In this document: positions 36,409 through 45,727 of the stretch, piece by piece | Layout: each line of letters starts with the position of its first letter | Position numbering within the stretch: position 1 is the stretch's first letter | Assembly: GCA_016124535.1 (NCBI GenBank) | Contig: WGNK01000020.1 | Span: 1-64,000, forward strand | Source of the DNA: Azospirillum sp. | GTDB taxonomy: Bacteria > Pseudomonadota > Alphaproteobacteria > Azospirillales > Azospirillaceae | DNA length: 64,000 nt | Direction of reading: 5' to 3' | Position numbers and translations under genes: made by a program | The notes under the pieces: generated by a model | Told to the model about the DNA's origin: nothing | Database searches by the model: none | What the model saw: only the letters and a program-made list of their open reading frames with translations

Positions 36409-37689
36409 TCACCGGAAGGCATGGGGCAGGAACAGCGACACCGCCGGCACATAGGTCACGATCAGCAGCACGATCACCGCCGCCAGATAGAACCAAAGGC
36501 TCGAGCGCATGGCTTCGGCGATGGTGATCTTGCCGATCGCGCAGCCGACGAACAGGACGGTGCCGACCGGCGGGCTCAGCAGGCCGATGCCGAGGTTAAG
36601 GATCAGAATCACGCCGAAATGGATCGGGTCCATGCCGAAGGCCTTGACCACGGGCAGGAAGATCGGCGTGGTGATCACGATCAGTGGCGACATGTCCATG
36701 AACATGCCCATCACCAGCAGGATCACATTGATCAGGATGAAGATCACCAGGGGTTGATCGGTAATCGCCTGCATCGCCAGGATCATCTTGGCCGGCACTT
36801 GTAACAAGGCCAGGAGCCAGCCGAAGCTTTCGGCGCAGCCGATCAGCAGCAGGACCATCGAGGTGGTCTTGACCGCGCCCAGCGTCGCCTCGACGAAATC
36901 GTCCCAGGTCAGGCTGCGATAGGCGAACATGGTGATCAGGAAGGCGTAGACCGCGGCGACGCAGGAACTCTCGGTGGCGGTGAAATAGCCCGAGCGGACA
37001 CCGCCGAAGATGATCAGGATCAGGATCAGGCCGGGGATCGCGGTCACCGCGATCTTGGCGAACATCGCCCAGCCCGGGAACGGCTCGCGCGGGAAACCGC
37101 GCTTGACCGCGATCAGCCAGGCGGTGAGCATCAGTGCCATCGCCAGCAGCAGGCCGGGCACGATTCCGGCGGTGAACAGGTCGGCGACCGAAATGGTGCC
37201 GCCAGCCGAGATCGAATAGATGATCATATTATGGCTGGGCGGAACCAGAAGCGCGATCACCGAGCCGAAGATGGTGGCATTGACCGCGTAATCGACCGGA
37301 TAGCCGCGCGCCTTCATCTGCGGCACCATCAGCCCGCCGATCGCCGAGGCGTCGGCCACCGCCGAACCCGAGACGCCGCCGAAGAAGGTCGAAGACAGCA
37401 CGTTGACCAGGCCGAGCCCGCCGCGGACATGGCCGACCAGGGCGGCGGCAAAGGCGACCAGCTTTTCGGCGATCCGCCCCCGCAGCATCAGATCGCCGGC
37501 ATAGACGAAGAACGGGATCGCCAGCAGCGCGAAGGCATTCATGCCGGAATTGATCCGCTGGAACACCACCAGCGGCGGGATGCCCAGATAGGTGATGGTG
37601 GCCAGCGAGGCGATGCCCAGGCAGAAGGCGATCGGGGTGCCGATCAACAGCAGGACGGTGAAGGTCCCGAACAAAATTGTCAGTTCCAT
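36409..37689 (-). CDS. dctM: TRAP transporter large permease, DctM type
   Basis: DctM is the ion-coupled channel subunit of a tripartite periplasmic transporter. The 426 residues are almost entirely membrane spans with the family blocks NSGMNAFALLAIPFFVYAGDL, STFFGGVSGSAVADASAIG, and PPSHNMIIYSISAGGTIS. The start lies just after the dctQ stop (1 bp gap). Its place with uronate genes suggests import of hexuronates or unsaturated uronates. Confidence 0.93.
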   Translation of the reverse strand: MELTILFGTFTVLLLIGTPIAFCLGIASLATITYLGIPPLVVFQRINSGMNAFALLAIPFFVYAGDLMLRGRIAEKLVAFAAALVGHVRGGLGLVNVLSSTFFGGVSGSAVADASAIGGLMVPQMKARGYPVDYAVNATIFGSVIALLVPPSHNMIIYSISAGGTISVADLFTAGIVPGLLLAMALMLTAWLIAVKRGFPREPFPGWAMFAKIAVTAIPGLILILIIFGGVRSGYFTATESSCVAAVYAFLITMFAYRSLTWDDFVEATLGAVKTTSMVLLLIGCAESFGWLLALLQVPAKMILAMQAITDQPLVIFILINVILLVMGMFMDMSPLIVITTPIFLPVVKAFGMDPIHFGVILILNLGIGLLSPPVGTVLFVGCAIGKITIAEAMRSSLWFYLAAVIVLLIVTYVPAVSLFLPHAFR

Positions 37690-37690
37690 C

Positions 37691-38242
37691 TCAACGACCT
37701 CCCATCGCGTTCAGCCAGGTCAGGGCGAGCCGCTCAAGGGCGAACAGACAAATCAGGGCTCCACCGACTACCAGGGTCAGGTAGGTGACGCCGCCGGGCA
37801 GGCCGAGCGTCGGCAGGGTGGCGCTCCAGGTGCCCAGCGCCAGCCAGCCGCCGTGCCACGCCATGGCGCCGCCGAAACCGGCGACCGCGAGCATCGACAG
37901 GGTATCGAACACCAGCTGGATCGGACCCGGCATCCAGTTGCGGATGACTTCGAAGCCGATGTGATGGCGTTCGCGCACACCGGCGGCGGCGCCGAGAAAT
38001 GCCATCCAGCTGACCAGCAGGATCGAGAGCGGTTCGGCCCAGGCCGGGGTATCGTTGAGGATGCGGCGGCCGATCACCTGCCAGGATACCGCCAGAGTCA
38101 TGATCACCAGGGCGCTGCCGGCCGCCCACAGCGCCAGGGTCGACAGGCGGGACAGCACGGCGTGGAGCGGTCGCAGGACCGAGGGCGGAGCCGGCGTGGT
38201 TGCCGAACCGGGGACGGCATCGGCGGGAGTTGCGGGGGACAT
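37691..38242 (-). CDS. dctQ: TRAP transporter small permease, DctQ type
   Basis: This 183-residue subunit has four membrane spans, with the DctQ pattern VSWQVIGRRILNDTPAWAEPL and FLGAAAGVRERHHIGFEVI. It bridges the binding protein and DctM. I use the ATG at 38242; a frame extending 21 codons further up is less likely. The gap to dctP is about 90 bp. Confidence 0.88.
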   Translation of the reverse strand: MSPATPADAVPGSATTPAPPSVLRPLHAVLSRLSTLALWAAGSALVIMTLAVSWQVIGRRILNDTPAWAEPLSILLVSWMAFLGAAAGVRERHHIGFEVIRNWMPGPIQLVFDTLSMLAVAGFGGAMAWHGGWLALGTWSATLPTLGLPGGVTYLTLVVGGALICLFALERLALTWLNAMGGR

Positions 38243-38331
38243 GGACGAACGCCTTGAGATGCCGTTGCGCTGGACACGGATGCCGCCGCTGGGGCGCGGC
38301 GGCATCTCGTGGTCGTGGGACTAAGTGACCG

Positions 38332-39309
38332 TCACTCAACCGCCTTGATGCGATCGACCAGGGCCTTCAGCTTGGCATCGGTGACGAACTGGGCGTAGAC
38401 CGGGTCCATCGCGGCAATGAACGGCGCCTTGTCCAGCGTGTTGATCTGGGAGCCAGCGGCTTTGACCACGGCCAGGGATTTCTCGTCGCGCGCGTTCCAC
38501 AGCTCGCGCATCTTGGGAACCGAGGCCTGGGCGGCCTCGCGCACCGCCTGCTGATCGGCCGGGCTCAGCCGATCCCATGAAATCTTCGACATCACCAGGA
38601 CTTCCGGCGACATCGAATGCTCGGTCAGCGAGTAGTACTTGGCGACCTCGTAATGATGGGTCGATTCATAGCTGGGGTAATTGTTTTCGGCGCCGTCGAT
38701 CACCCCGGTCTGCAGGGCCGAATAGACCTCGCCGAACGGCATCGGGGTGGCATTGGCACCCAGCGCGCGCACCAGCGAAATGAACATATCGGATTGCTGG
38801 ACCCGGATGCGGAGCCCCCTCATGTCGTCGAGCGAGGTGATCGGGTGCTTGGAATTGTAGAAGCTGCGCGCGCCGGAGTCATAAAAGCCCAGCCCGATCA
38901 GGCCATGGGGTTCGAAGGCCTTGAGGATTTCGGCGCCGATCGGGCCGTCCACCACCTTGTGCATATGCTCGATCGAGCGGAAGATGAACGGCAGGCCGAG
39001 AATGCCGGTTTCCGGGATCAGATTGTTGAACGGCGCCAGATTGACCCGGTTCATGTCGATGACGCCGAACCGGGTCTGCTCGATGGTATCCTTTTCCTGG
39101 CCGAGCTGGGCGGCGAAGAACATCTGGACTTTGAGTTTCCCGCCGGTCTTCTGTTCGAGGACCTGGCCCATGTATTTGACGGCCTCGACGGTCGGGTAGC
39201 CGTCGGGATGGATGTCGGCCGAGCGCAGCACAGTCTGTGCGCTGGCGGTGCCGGCAGCCGCGGCGATGACCAAGGCGGCGGCGGCGCCGATCAGGCGTTG
39301 TTGGAACAC
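38332..39309 (-). CDS. dctP: TRAP transporter substrate-binding protein, DctP type
   Basis: This periplasmic protein captures the substrate for the TRAP importer. I choose the GTG at 39309, 6 bases after GGGAGG, giving 325 residues and a signal peptide ending TASAQ (about residue 25). Motifs include HPDGYPTVEAVKYMGQVLE, and LRIRVQQSDMFISLVRALGANATPMPFGEVYSALQTGVIDG-type sequence with the conserved Arg that binds the substrate carboxylate. A DctP of this type beside uronate genes fits hexuronate uptake. Confidence 0.92.
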   Translation of the reverse strand: MFQQRLIGAAAALVIAAAAGTASAQTVLRSADIHPDGYPTVEAVKYMGQVLEQKTGGKLKVQMFFAAQLGQEKDTIEQTRFGVIDMNRVNLAPFNNLIPETGILGLPFIFRSIEHMHKVVDGPIGAEILKAFEPHGLIGLGFYDSGARSFYNSKHPITSLDDMRGLRIRVQQSDMFISLVRALGANATPMPFGEVYSALQTGVIDGAENNYPSYESTHHYEVAKYYSLTEHSMSPEVLVMSKISWDRLSPADQQAVREAAQASVPKMRELWNARDEKSLAVVKAAGSQINTLDKAPFIAAMDPVYAQFVTDAKLKALVDRIKAVE

Positions 39310-39354
39310 GGGTGACCTCCCAAGATTTTGTTCTGGTGGCATTGGACGTATTTG

Positions 39355-39376
39355 GGCCCGGCACGGGGGCCGGGCC
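39355..39376 (-). other. Strong GC hairpin upstream of dctP
   Basis: A perfect 8-bp stem, GGCCCGGC (39355-39362) with GCCGGGCC (39369-39376), encloses a 6-nt loop in the 141-bp gap between gntR and dctP. In the direction of transcription it is followed by CAAATACGTCC, with no U run. It may limit read-through from gntR, or stabilise the 5' end of the dctPQM-uxuB-kduID-kdgF message. Confidence 0.4.
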
Positions 39377-39450
39377 GGCACGCGATGGTCCTGGCTGGTG
39401 GTGGTCGATGCGCCTCCTGAGGTCGGGACGTGAAGCTGGGGCGGCGGCGC

Positions 39451-40233
39451 TTATCGGCCGTCGCTGCCGTTATCCGGGGAATCTTCGACAAAGAACTCGG
39501 GGTGGCTGGTCCGGACCTGATCCAGGCCGGGGAACAGGGCGTCGAGATGGACATCCATCATCGCGATCGCAATCGCCGCATCGCGGCGGGCGATGGCATC
39601 GGCGACCGCGACATGCTGGTCGATCACCATCGGCATCCGGCCGGGCAGCGGCAGGGTCATCCGGCGGTAGCGGTCCATATTGGTCTTGACCTGGTGGATC
39701 AGCGACCAGATGCCGGGATGCCCGGCCATGCGCGCGATCTGGGCGTGAAAGGTATCGTCGCTGTCGTAGAAGGCGACCGCATCGCCTGCGGCCGCGGCCT
39801 CCCGCTGGCGCTCGACGATCGCCATCATCTCGGCAATCTGGCTGCCGCTGGCGCGTTCGGCGGCCAAGCGGACGGTCAGGCCCTCCAGCGCCCGGCGGAC
39901 CAGGATCGCCTCGCGGACGCGGGCGACCGGGATCAGCGCGACATAGGTGCCCGATTGCGGCGCAACCTCGATCAGTTCCTCGTCGGCGAGCCGCAGCAGC
40001 GCCTCCCGCACCGGCGTCCGGCTGACCCCGAACTCCAGGGCGATCTCCTTCTCGACGATCGGTTCGCCCGGCTGGCGCTTCAGAGTGACGATCTGCAGGC
40101 GCAGCTCGCGATGGATGATGGTGGCAGCGGTCTCGCCGCGACCGCCGCGATGGCCGACCAGGCCCAGGGAGCGTTTGCTGCGCGGCCGTCTTGCGGCGCC
40201 GGCGCGGCGGCCATCGTCACCGGTATCAGCCAT
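39451..40233 (-). CDS. GntR/FadR-family regulator of uronate genes
   Basis: This 260-residue protein has a basic N-terminal lead, a winged helix domain (EKEIALEFGVSRTPVREALLRL, about 62-83) and an FCD ligand domain with the Asp/His metal-binding pattern (FYDSDDTFHAQIARMAGHP). FadR-subgroup members near uxaC and TRAP genes usually repress uronate catabolism and are released by a pathway intermediate. The start is ATG at 40233 with AGGAG directly before it, an unusually tight spacing. A GTATAC-centred site lies about 60 bp upstream, so autoregulation is plausible. Confidence 0.85.
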   Translation of the reverse strand: MADTGDDGRRAGAARRPRSKRSLGLVGHRGGRGETAATIIHRELRLQIVTLKRQPGEPIVEKEIALEFGVSRTPVREALLRLADEELIEVAPQSGTYVALIPVARVREAILVRRALEGLTVRLAAERASGSQIAEMMAIVERQREAAAAGDAVAFYDSDDTFHAQIARMAGHPGIWSLIHQVKTNMDRYRRMTLPLPGRMPMVIDQHVAVADAIARRDAAIAIAMMDVHLDALFPGLDQVRTSHPEFFVEDSPDNGSDGR

Positions 40234-40290
40234 CTCCTGCGGTCCCGGCCATTGCCTGCGCCCCGCTCAACCTGCCCAATCCGACACCAA

Positions 40291-40317
40291 CGTATACCAA
40301 ATATATTAGTTGTGCAA
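40291..40317 (-). promoter_or_regulatory. Candidate gntR promoter with GTATAC operator
   Basis: Reading the minus strand, TTGCAC (complement of 40312-40317) could be a -35 and TATACG (complement of 40291-40296) a -10, though the 15-bp spacing is short. The -10 lies within TTGGTATAC (complement of 40292-40300), close to the TTGGTATACCAA-like palindromes bound by FadR-type uronate regulators. The local AT content is high. Confidence 0.4.
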
Positions 40318-40327
40318 GCGGCATTCG

Positions 40328-40342
40328 ATCCCGCACCGGGAT
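40328..40342 (-). terminator. Hairpin after uxaC
   Basis: ATCCCG (40328-40333) pairs perfectly with CGGGAT (40337-40342) around CAC. It lies about 34 bp after the uxaC stop and before the gntR promoter candidate, so it may partly separate the two transcripts. No T run follows on the minus strand. Confidence 0.35.
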
Positions 40343-40375
40343 GGGCGGCGGCGGAGTGTGCGCCCGACCCGGCCG

Positions 40376-41776
40376 TCACAGCTTGTAAGCCTGCTTGGCC
40401 AGCCGATAGGCCAGGTCGTGGGCGACCTCCGCGGCTTCGTCCTCGGCCAGCCGGTGCTCGGCGACCAGGCGGGCGAGGTAGGCGCAATCGACCCGCCGGG
40501 CCACGTCATGGCGGGCCGGGATCGACGGAAAGGCGCGGGTATCGTCGTTGAAGCCGACCGTGTTGTAGAAACCCGCGGTCTCGGTCACCATCTCGCGATA
40601 GCGCCGCATCCCTTCCGGGCTGTCGAAGAACCACCAGGCCGGCCCCAGGCGCAGGGCGGGGTAGTGGCCGGCGAGCGGGGCCAGCTCGCGCGCATAGTTG
40701 CTCTCGTCGAGCGTGAACAGGATGATGGTCAGCCGCGGCTCGTTGCCGAAACGGTCGAGCAACGGCTTCAGGGCGTGGACATAGTCGGTCCGGCTGGGCA
40801 GATCGGCGCCTTTGTCGCGGCCGAAGCCGGCGAAGACGCGGGGGTTGTGGTTACGGTAGGCGCCCGGATGAATCTGCATCACCAGCCCGTCCTCCAGGCT
40901 GAGCCGGGCCATTTCGGTCAGCATCTGGCCGCGGAACAGCTCCGCCTCGGCCGGCGAAACCGCGCCGCCCAGCACTTTGGCGAATAACGCACGGCACTCC
41001 GATCGGGCCAGATCGGCGGTACTGGCGCTCGGGTGGCCGTGGTCGGTCGAGGTCGCACCGAACGCCATGAAGAATCGCCGCCGCTTGGCATGGGCGGCGA
41101 GATAGCCGTCCCAGGTCAGGGCGTCCTCCCCGGTCAGCGCGCCGAACCGGGCGACGTTGGCGGCAAAACCGGGGAACTCCGGGTCGACCACCGGATCGGG
41201 GCGGTACGCGGTGACCACCCGGCCGCGCCAGCCGCTGGCCTGCAGCGCGCGGTGGTGGTCGAGCGGGTCGAGCGGCGATTCCGTGGTCGCGATGACTTCG
41301 ATATTGAAGCGGTCGAACAAAGCCCGCGGCCGGAACTCCGGCCGTTTCAGGCACTCGTCGATGCGGTCGTAAAGGCCATCGGCGGTGTCGGGGGTGAGCC
41401 GCTCGGCGATGCCGAACACCGAAGCCAGCGCGTATTCGAACCAGATACGGCTAGGGGTGCCGCGAAACAGATACCAGTGGCGGGCAAATTGCCGCCAGAT
41501 CGCCCGCGGATCGGTTTCTACCGGCCCGCCATCGGCCCGCGGCACGCCGAGTGCCTCCAGCGGCACCCCCTGGCTGTAGAGCATGCGGAAGATATAATGA
41601 TCGGGCACCACGAACAGGGCGGCGGGGTCGGAAAACGGCTGGTTCTCGGCATACCAGCGCGGGTCGGTATGGCCGTGCGGGCTGATGATCGGCAGGTCCT
41701 TGATCTCGCCATAGAGCCGGCGTGCGATCACCCGCTGGACCGGGTCGCTCGGAAACAGTAGATCTTGGTGTGGCAT
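40376..41776 (-). CDS. uxaC: Glucuronate/galacturonate isomerase
   Basis: UxaC converts D-glucuronate to D-fructuronate and D-galacturonate to D-tagaturonate. The 466 residues match the family length. The N-terminal metal-site motif IISPHGHTDPRWYAEN (near 31), WFEYALASVFGI, TTESPLDPLDHH and the C-terminal FNDDTRAFPSIPARHDVARR are diagnostic. It heads the leftward uronate arm, divergent from uxaA across a 265-bp control region. Confidence 0.96.
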   Translation of the reverse strand: MPHQDLLFPSDPVQRVIARRLYGEIKDLPIISPHGHTDPRWYAENQPFSDPAALFVVPDHYIFRMLYSQGVPLEALGVPRADGGPVETDPRAIWRQFARHWYLFRGTPSRIWFEYALASVFGIAERLTPDTADGLYDRIDECLKRPEFRPRALFDRFNIEVIATTESPLDPLDHHRALQASGWRGRVVTAYRPDPVVDPEFPGFAANVARFGALTGEDALTWDGYLAAHAKRRRFFMAFGATSTDHGHPSASTADLARSECRALFAKVLGGAVSPAEAELFRGQMLTEMARLSLEDGLVMQIHPGAYRNHNPRVFAGFGRDKGADLPSRTDYVHALKPLLDRFGNEPRLTIILFTLDESNYARELAPLAGHYPALRLGPAWWFFDSPEGMRRYREMVTETAGFYNTVGFNDDTRAFPSIPARHDVARRVDCAYLARLVAEHRLAEDEAAEVAHDLAYRLAKQAYKL

Positions 41777-42041
41777 GGTCGTTCCATTTGCTCGAGGGCG
41801 TACAGCTTCCTCGGGCGACCCGGTTCCGGCTCACGGTTTCCGCGGCGTCGGCAACTCGCCTGATGCGATCAAGTCCCGGTCAGCCCGGTCACCGATGGGC
41901 ACGGCCACCCTGCCGCATTCGCCTTGGCGGGCATCGGTGCTTCCGAAAAAAACCATTGGTCCTTCAAACGATCTTCCTGTCCCGTGATCCGGTCAAGGCA
42001 TAATCTGGCCGGTCAAATATACTCGGGGCGAGGGATAGATC
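41777..42041. promoter_or_regulatory. Divergent uxaC/uxaA control region with spaced direct repeats
   Basis: This gap serves both uronate arms. CCGGTCAA occurs at 41989-41996 and again at 42009-42016, exactly 20 bp apart, or two DNA turns, in the same direction. CATAAT (41999-42004) and TATACT (42018-42023) are possible -10 elements for uxaA; neither has a convincing -35. The rest of the gap shows no gene. The repeats could bind the adjacent GntR protein or another regulator. Confidence 0.35.
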
Positions 42042-43553
42042 ATGGACGTGCTGCGCATCCACCGGAAGGACAGTGTGGCAATCGCCCTGACGAATCTGCC
42101 CGAGGGGCGGGAGGTCGGCGACGGGGTGGTGGTAGGGGCGCCGATTCCGGCCGGGCACAAACTGGCGGTGCGGGCGATCCCGGCGGGAGCGCCGGTGCTG
42201 AAATTCGCCCAACCGATCGGGATCGCGAGCCAGGCGATCGCACCCGGCGACCACGTCCACAGCCACAATCTGGAGTTCCGGCCCGGCTTGGCCGAGGCGC
42301 TCGGCGCCGGGGCGGTGCTGTCTGCCGAGCCGGTCGCCCGCTCCGCGCACGCGCAGTTCCGCGGCATCGTGCGGGCCGACGGCCGGGTCGCTACCCGCAA
42401 TTATATCGGCATCCTGACCACGGTGAACTGTTCGGCGACCGCGGCACGGCTGATCGCCGACCGGTTCCGGGGCGATGTCCTCGGCGCCTGGCCCAATGTC
42501 GATGGCGTGGTCGCGCTGACCCATCAGACCGGCTGCGGTATGGGGTCGAGCGGTGAAGCCATGGATGTGCTGCGTCGGACGCTGGCCGGCTATGCGACCC
42601 ACCCGAATTTCGCCGGCGTGCTGCTGCTCGGCCTGGGTTGCGAGGCCAACCAGATGGAAGCACTGGTGGCCACGACCGGCCTGCAGCGGTCGGAGGCGTT
42701 GTGTTCGATCGTGATCCAGGATGCCGGCGGCACCGCCGCCACGGTCCGCGCCGGGGTCGAAGCGGTGACCCGGATGCTCGACCCGGCGAACCGGGTAGCG
42801 CGGCAGCCGCTGCCGGCCAGTCATCTGAAACTCGGGCTGCAATGCGGTGGTTCGGACGGTTTCTCCGGCTTGACCGCCAACCCGGCTCTGGGGGCCGCGG
42901 TCGACCTGCTGGTCGGGCACGGCGGCACCGCGGTGCTGAGCGAGACCCCGGAAATCTATGGTGCCGAGCACTTGCTGCTGGCCCGTGCCGTCGACCCCGC
43001 GGTCGCCGCCCGGCTGCGCGACCGGCTGACCTGGTGGCAGGCCTATGCGGCGCGCACTGGCGAGACGCTCGACAACAACCCCTCGCCCGGCAATAAGGCC
43101 GGCGGGCTCACCACCATCCTGGAAAAATCGCTGGGGGCAGTGGCCAAGGGCGGCACCACCGCGCTGATGGACGTGATCGGCTATGCCGAACCGGTCCGCT
43201 CGCCGGGTCTGGTGTTCATGGACACCCCCGGCTACGATCCGGTCTCCGCCACCGGCCAGGTCGCCGGCGGCTGCACCCTGATTGCCTTCACCACCGGGCG
43301 CGGCTCATGCTTCGGCTGCGTGCCGGCACCGAGCCTGAAGCTGGCGACCAATTCAGCCCTGTTCCGACGGATGCCCGAAGACATGGACCTCAACTGCGGC
43401 GAAATTCTCGACGGCACCGCCAGCGTGGCCGCGATGGGCGAGCAGATATTTGCCCGGCTGCTGGCAGTCGCGTCTGGCGAGCGGACCGCCAGCGAAACGC
43501 TGGGATACGGTGCCGCGGAATTTGCACCTTGGGTGCTGGGGGCGACGGTATGA
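42042..43553 (+). CDS. uxaA: Altronate dehydratase (UxaA family)
   Basis: UxaA dehydrates D-altronate to 2-keto-3-deoxygluconate in the galacturonate branch. The 503 residues include an N-terminal SAF domain (about 1-90, GHKLAVRAIPAGAPVLK...DHVHSHNLEF) fused to the dehydratase part with TTVNCSATAARLI, HQTGCGMGSSGEAMD, LGLGCEANQME, and FTTGRGSCFGCVPAPSLKLA. Cysteines in these blocks fit the iron-dependent site. The stop overlaps kdgK (ATGA). Confidence 0.94.
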   Translation: MDVLRIHRKDSVAIALTNLPEGREVGDGVVVGAPIPAGHKLAVRAIPAGAPVLKFAQPIGIASQAIAPGDHVHSHNLEFRPGLAEALGAGAVLSAEPVARSAHAQFRGIVRADGRVATRNYIGILTTVNCSATAARLIADRFRGDVLGAWPNVDGVVALTHQTGCGMGSSGEAMDVLRRTLAGYATHPNFAGVLLLGLGCEANQMEALVATTGLQRSEALCSIVIQDAGGTAATVRAGVEAVTRMLDPANRVARQPLPASHLKLGLQCGGSDGFSGLTANPALGAAVDLLVGHGGTAVLSETPEIYGAEHLLLARAVDPAVAARLRDRLTWWQAYAARTGETLDNNPSPGNKAGGLTTILEKSLGAVAKGGTTALMDVIGYAEPVRSPGLVFMDTPGYDPVSATGQVAGGCTLIAFTTGRGSCFGCVPAPSLKLATNSALFRRMPEDMDLNCGEILDGTASVAAMGEQIFARLLAVASGERTASETLGYGAAEFAPWVLGATV

Positions 43554-44503
43554 CCGGATTGCGGGTTGCTGCCCTCGGCGAATGCATGATCGAGCTGTAC
43601 CGCCGACCCGATGGCGCCGCCGCGGTCGGGTTCGGCGGCGATACCCTTAACACCGCGGTCTATCTGGCCCGGCTGGGCGTCCCGGTCGACTACGTGACGG
43701 CACTCGGCAATGACCCGTTCAGCGACGGCATGGTTGCAGCATGGCAAAGTGAGGGTATCGGCTGCGCCCGCGTGCTGCGGGCAGCCGGCAGTCTGCCCGG
43801 CCTCTACATGATTGAAACCGACGCCGCCGGCGAACGGCGTTTCTTTTATTGGCGCGACCAGGCGCCGGTGCGCAATCTGTTCGGCCTGCCCGGCGGTGAG
43901 GCGCTGGCCGAGGCCCTGGCGGAGTACGATCTGCTCTACCTGTCCGGAATCAGCCTGGCCGTGCTCGGCGTCGAGGGCCGGCGCCGGCTGGGCGCGGTGC
44001 TCGAACGCCTGCGCGCCCGCGGCGGCCGGATCGCCTTCGACACCAATTGGCGGCCCCGGCTATGGCCGGATGCCGGCACCGCGCGGGCGGCCTATGGGGA
44101 GATGCTGGGCCTGACCGATATTGCACTGGCCAGCCAGGGCGATGAGCGCGACCTTTACGGCGACGACAGCTCGGCCGCGGTGATGGCGCGGTTGGCCGGG
44201 CAGGGGGTGGCCGAGGCGGTGGTCAAGCTCGACCGCCCCGGTTGCATCGTCGCGGCGCTCGACCTGGAGCCCGAGCTTGTCCTGCCTGAACAGGTGGTGC
44301 AGCCGGTCGATACCACCGCCGCCGGCGACAGCTTCAGCGCCGGCTATCTGGCCGCCCGGCTGGGCGGTGCCGGCCCGGTCGCCGCGGCACGCGCCGGCCA
44401 TGCCTTGGCCGGTGCCGTGGTCCAGCACCGCGGCGCCCTGATCCCGAGCGCCGCGATGCCCGACCTTGCTCGCTTCCGCCTACCGTTCGGAGCCCGGTCA
44501 TGA
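43550..44503 (+). CDS. kdgK: 2-keto-3-deoxygluconate kinase (PfkB family)
   Basis: KdgK phosphorylates KDG to KDPG for cleavage by KDPG aldolase. The 317 residues start [19 protein letters not shown]. PfkB signatures are [15 protein letters not shown] (about 28-42) and the C-terminal [20 protein letters not shown] with the catalytic Asp. The four-base overlaps with uxaA and uxuA mark a tight operon. Converging KDG from both uronate routes justifies the name over a generic sugar kinase. Confidence 0.92.
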   Translation: MTGLRVAALGECMIELYRRPDGAAAVGFGGDTLNTAVYLARLGVPVDYVTALGNDPFSDGMVAAWQSEGIGCARVLRAAGSLPGLYMIETDAAGERRFFYWRDQAPVRNLFGLPGGEALAEALAEYDLLYLSGISLAVLGVEGRRRLGAVLERLRARGGRIAFDTNWRPRLWPDAGTARAAYGEMLGLTDIALASQGDERDLYGDDSSAAVMARLAGQGVAEAVVKLDRPGCIVAALDLEPELVLPEQVVQPVDTTAAGDSFSAGYLAARLGGAGPVAAARAGHALAGAVVQHRGALIPSAAMPDLARFRLPFGARS

Positions 44504-45678
44504 AGGAATCCTGGCGCTGGTTCGGCCCTGACGACCCGGTCCCGCTCGCCCATGCCCGCCAGGCCGGCGCCAGCGAGATCGTAACCGCCCTGCACCATAT
44601 TCCCAATGGCGAGGTCTGGCCGGCGGACGAGATCGCCCGGCGCCAGGCCGAGGTCGCCGCGGCGGGGCTGACCTGGTCGGTGGTGGAAAGCCTGCCGGTG
44701 TCGGAGGCGATCAAGACCCGCAGCGGCGACTGGCGCCGCGACCTCGACGCCTATTGCCGGTCGCTGCACCATCTCGGCGCGGCGGGGATCCGGGTGGTCT
44801 GCTACAACTTCATGCCGGTGATCGACTGGACCAGGACCGATTTGGCCTGGCCTCTGCCGGATGGTGCCTTGGCGCTGCGCTTCGACGCCACCGCCTTTGC
44901 CGCCTTCGATCTGTTCATCCTGAAGCGCGACGGCGCCGAGGCCGAGTGGGGTGTCGAGCGCTGCCGCCAGGCCCGGACTGCCCTTTGCGGGATGGACGAG
45001 GCGGCGCGCGAACGGCTGACCCGGACCATTATCGCCGGCCTGCCGGGGGCCGAGGAAAGCTACACGCTCGACCAGTTCCGCGAGGCCCTGGCGCGGTACC
45101 GCGGGATCGACGCCGCGGCATTGCGCCAAAATCTCGGCGAATTCATTGCCGCCGCCGCCGCCGCCGCGGCGGCTGCCGGCGTCCGCCTGTGCATCCACCC
45201 CGACGACCCGCCGCGACCGCTGCTGGGACTGCCGCGCGTGCTCTGTACCGCGGCCGATGCCCGCTGGCTGCTGGCGGAGGCCGACACCCCGGCCAATGGC
45301 CTGACCTTCTGCGCCGGCTCCTATGGCGTGCGTGCCGATAACGACCTGCCGGCGATGGTTCGGGAATTCGCCGACCGCATCCACTTCGTCCATCTGCGCA
45401 GCACCCGCCGCGAGGCCGATCCCGAGAGCTTCCACGAGGCGGCGCATCTCGACGGCGATGTCGATATGGTGCCGGTGATCCGCGAATTGGTATTCGAGGA
45501 GCGCCGCCGCGCCGCCGCGGGACGCATCGATGCCGCGCTGCCGATGCGCCCCGACCACGGCCATCAGCTGCTCGACGACCTGGGGCGGCGGACCAATCCC
45601 GGCTACCCGGCGATCGGCCGGCTGCGCGGCCTCGCCGAATTGCGCGGCGTGATCCGCGCGGTCGAGACGCTGTGCTGA
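44500..45678 (+). CDS. uxuA: Mannonate dehydratase
   Basis: UxuA dehydrates D-mannonate to KDG in the glucuronate branch, in the cytoplasm. The 392 residues match the family: [50 protein letters not shown], the metal-binding [14 protein letters not shown] and the C-terminal [12 protein letters not shown]. It overlaps kdgK by four bases. The region therefore holds dehydratases for both hexuronate branches. Confidence 0.95.
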   Translation: MKESWRWFGPDDPVPLAHARQAGASEIVTALHHIPNGEVWPADEIARRQAEVAAAGLTWSVVESLPVSEAIKTRSGDWRRDLDAYCRSLHHLGAAGIRVVCYNFMPVIDWTRTDLAWPLPDGALALRFDATAFAAFDLFILKRDGAEAEWGVERCRQARTALCGMDEAARERLTRTIIAGLPGAEESYTLDQFREALARYRGIDAAALRQNLGEFIAAAAAAAAAAGVRLCIHPDDPPRPLLGLPRVLCTAADARWLLAEADTPANGLTFCAGSYGVRADNDLPAMVREFADRIHFVHLRSTRREADPESFHEAAHLDGDVDMVPVIRELVFEERRRAAAGRIDAALPMRPDHGHQLLDDLGRRTNPGYPAIGRLRGLAELRGVIRAVETLC

Positions 45679-45727
45679 ACCGCGGGCGGCGGCGGCCGAG
45701 CACCGGCGATCCTCACGGCGACGTGAC

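Noticed and set aside
45141..45182. GCC-rich run in uxuA as a possible repeat element
   Set aside because: It encodes an Ala-rich helix within a conserved enzyme and is simply codon repetition.
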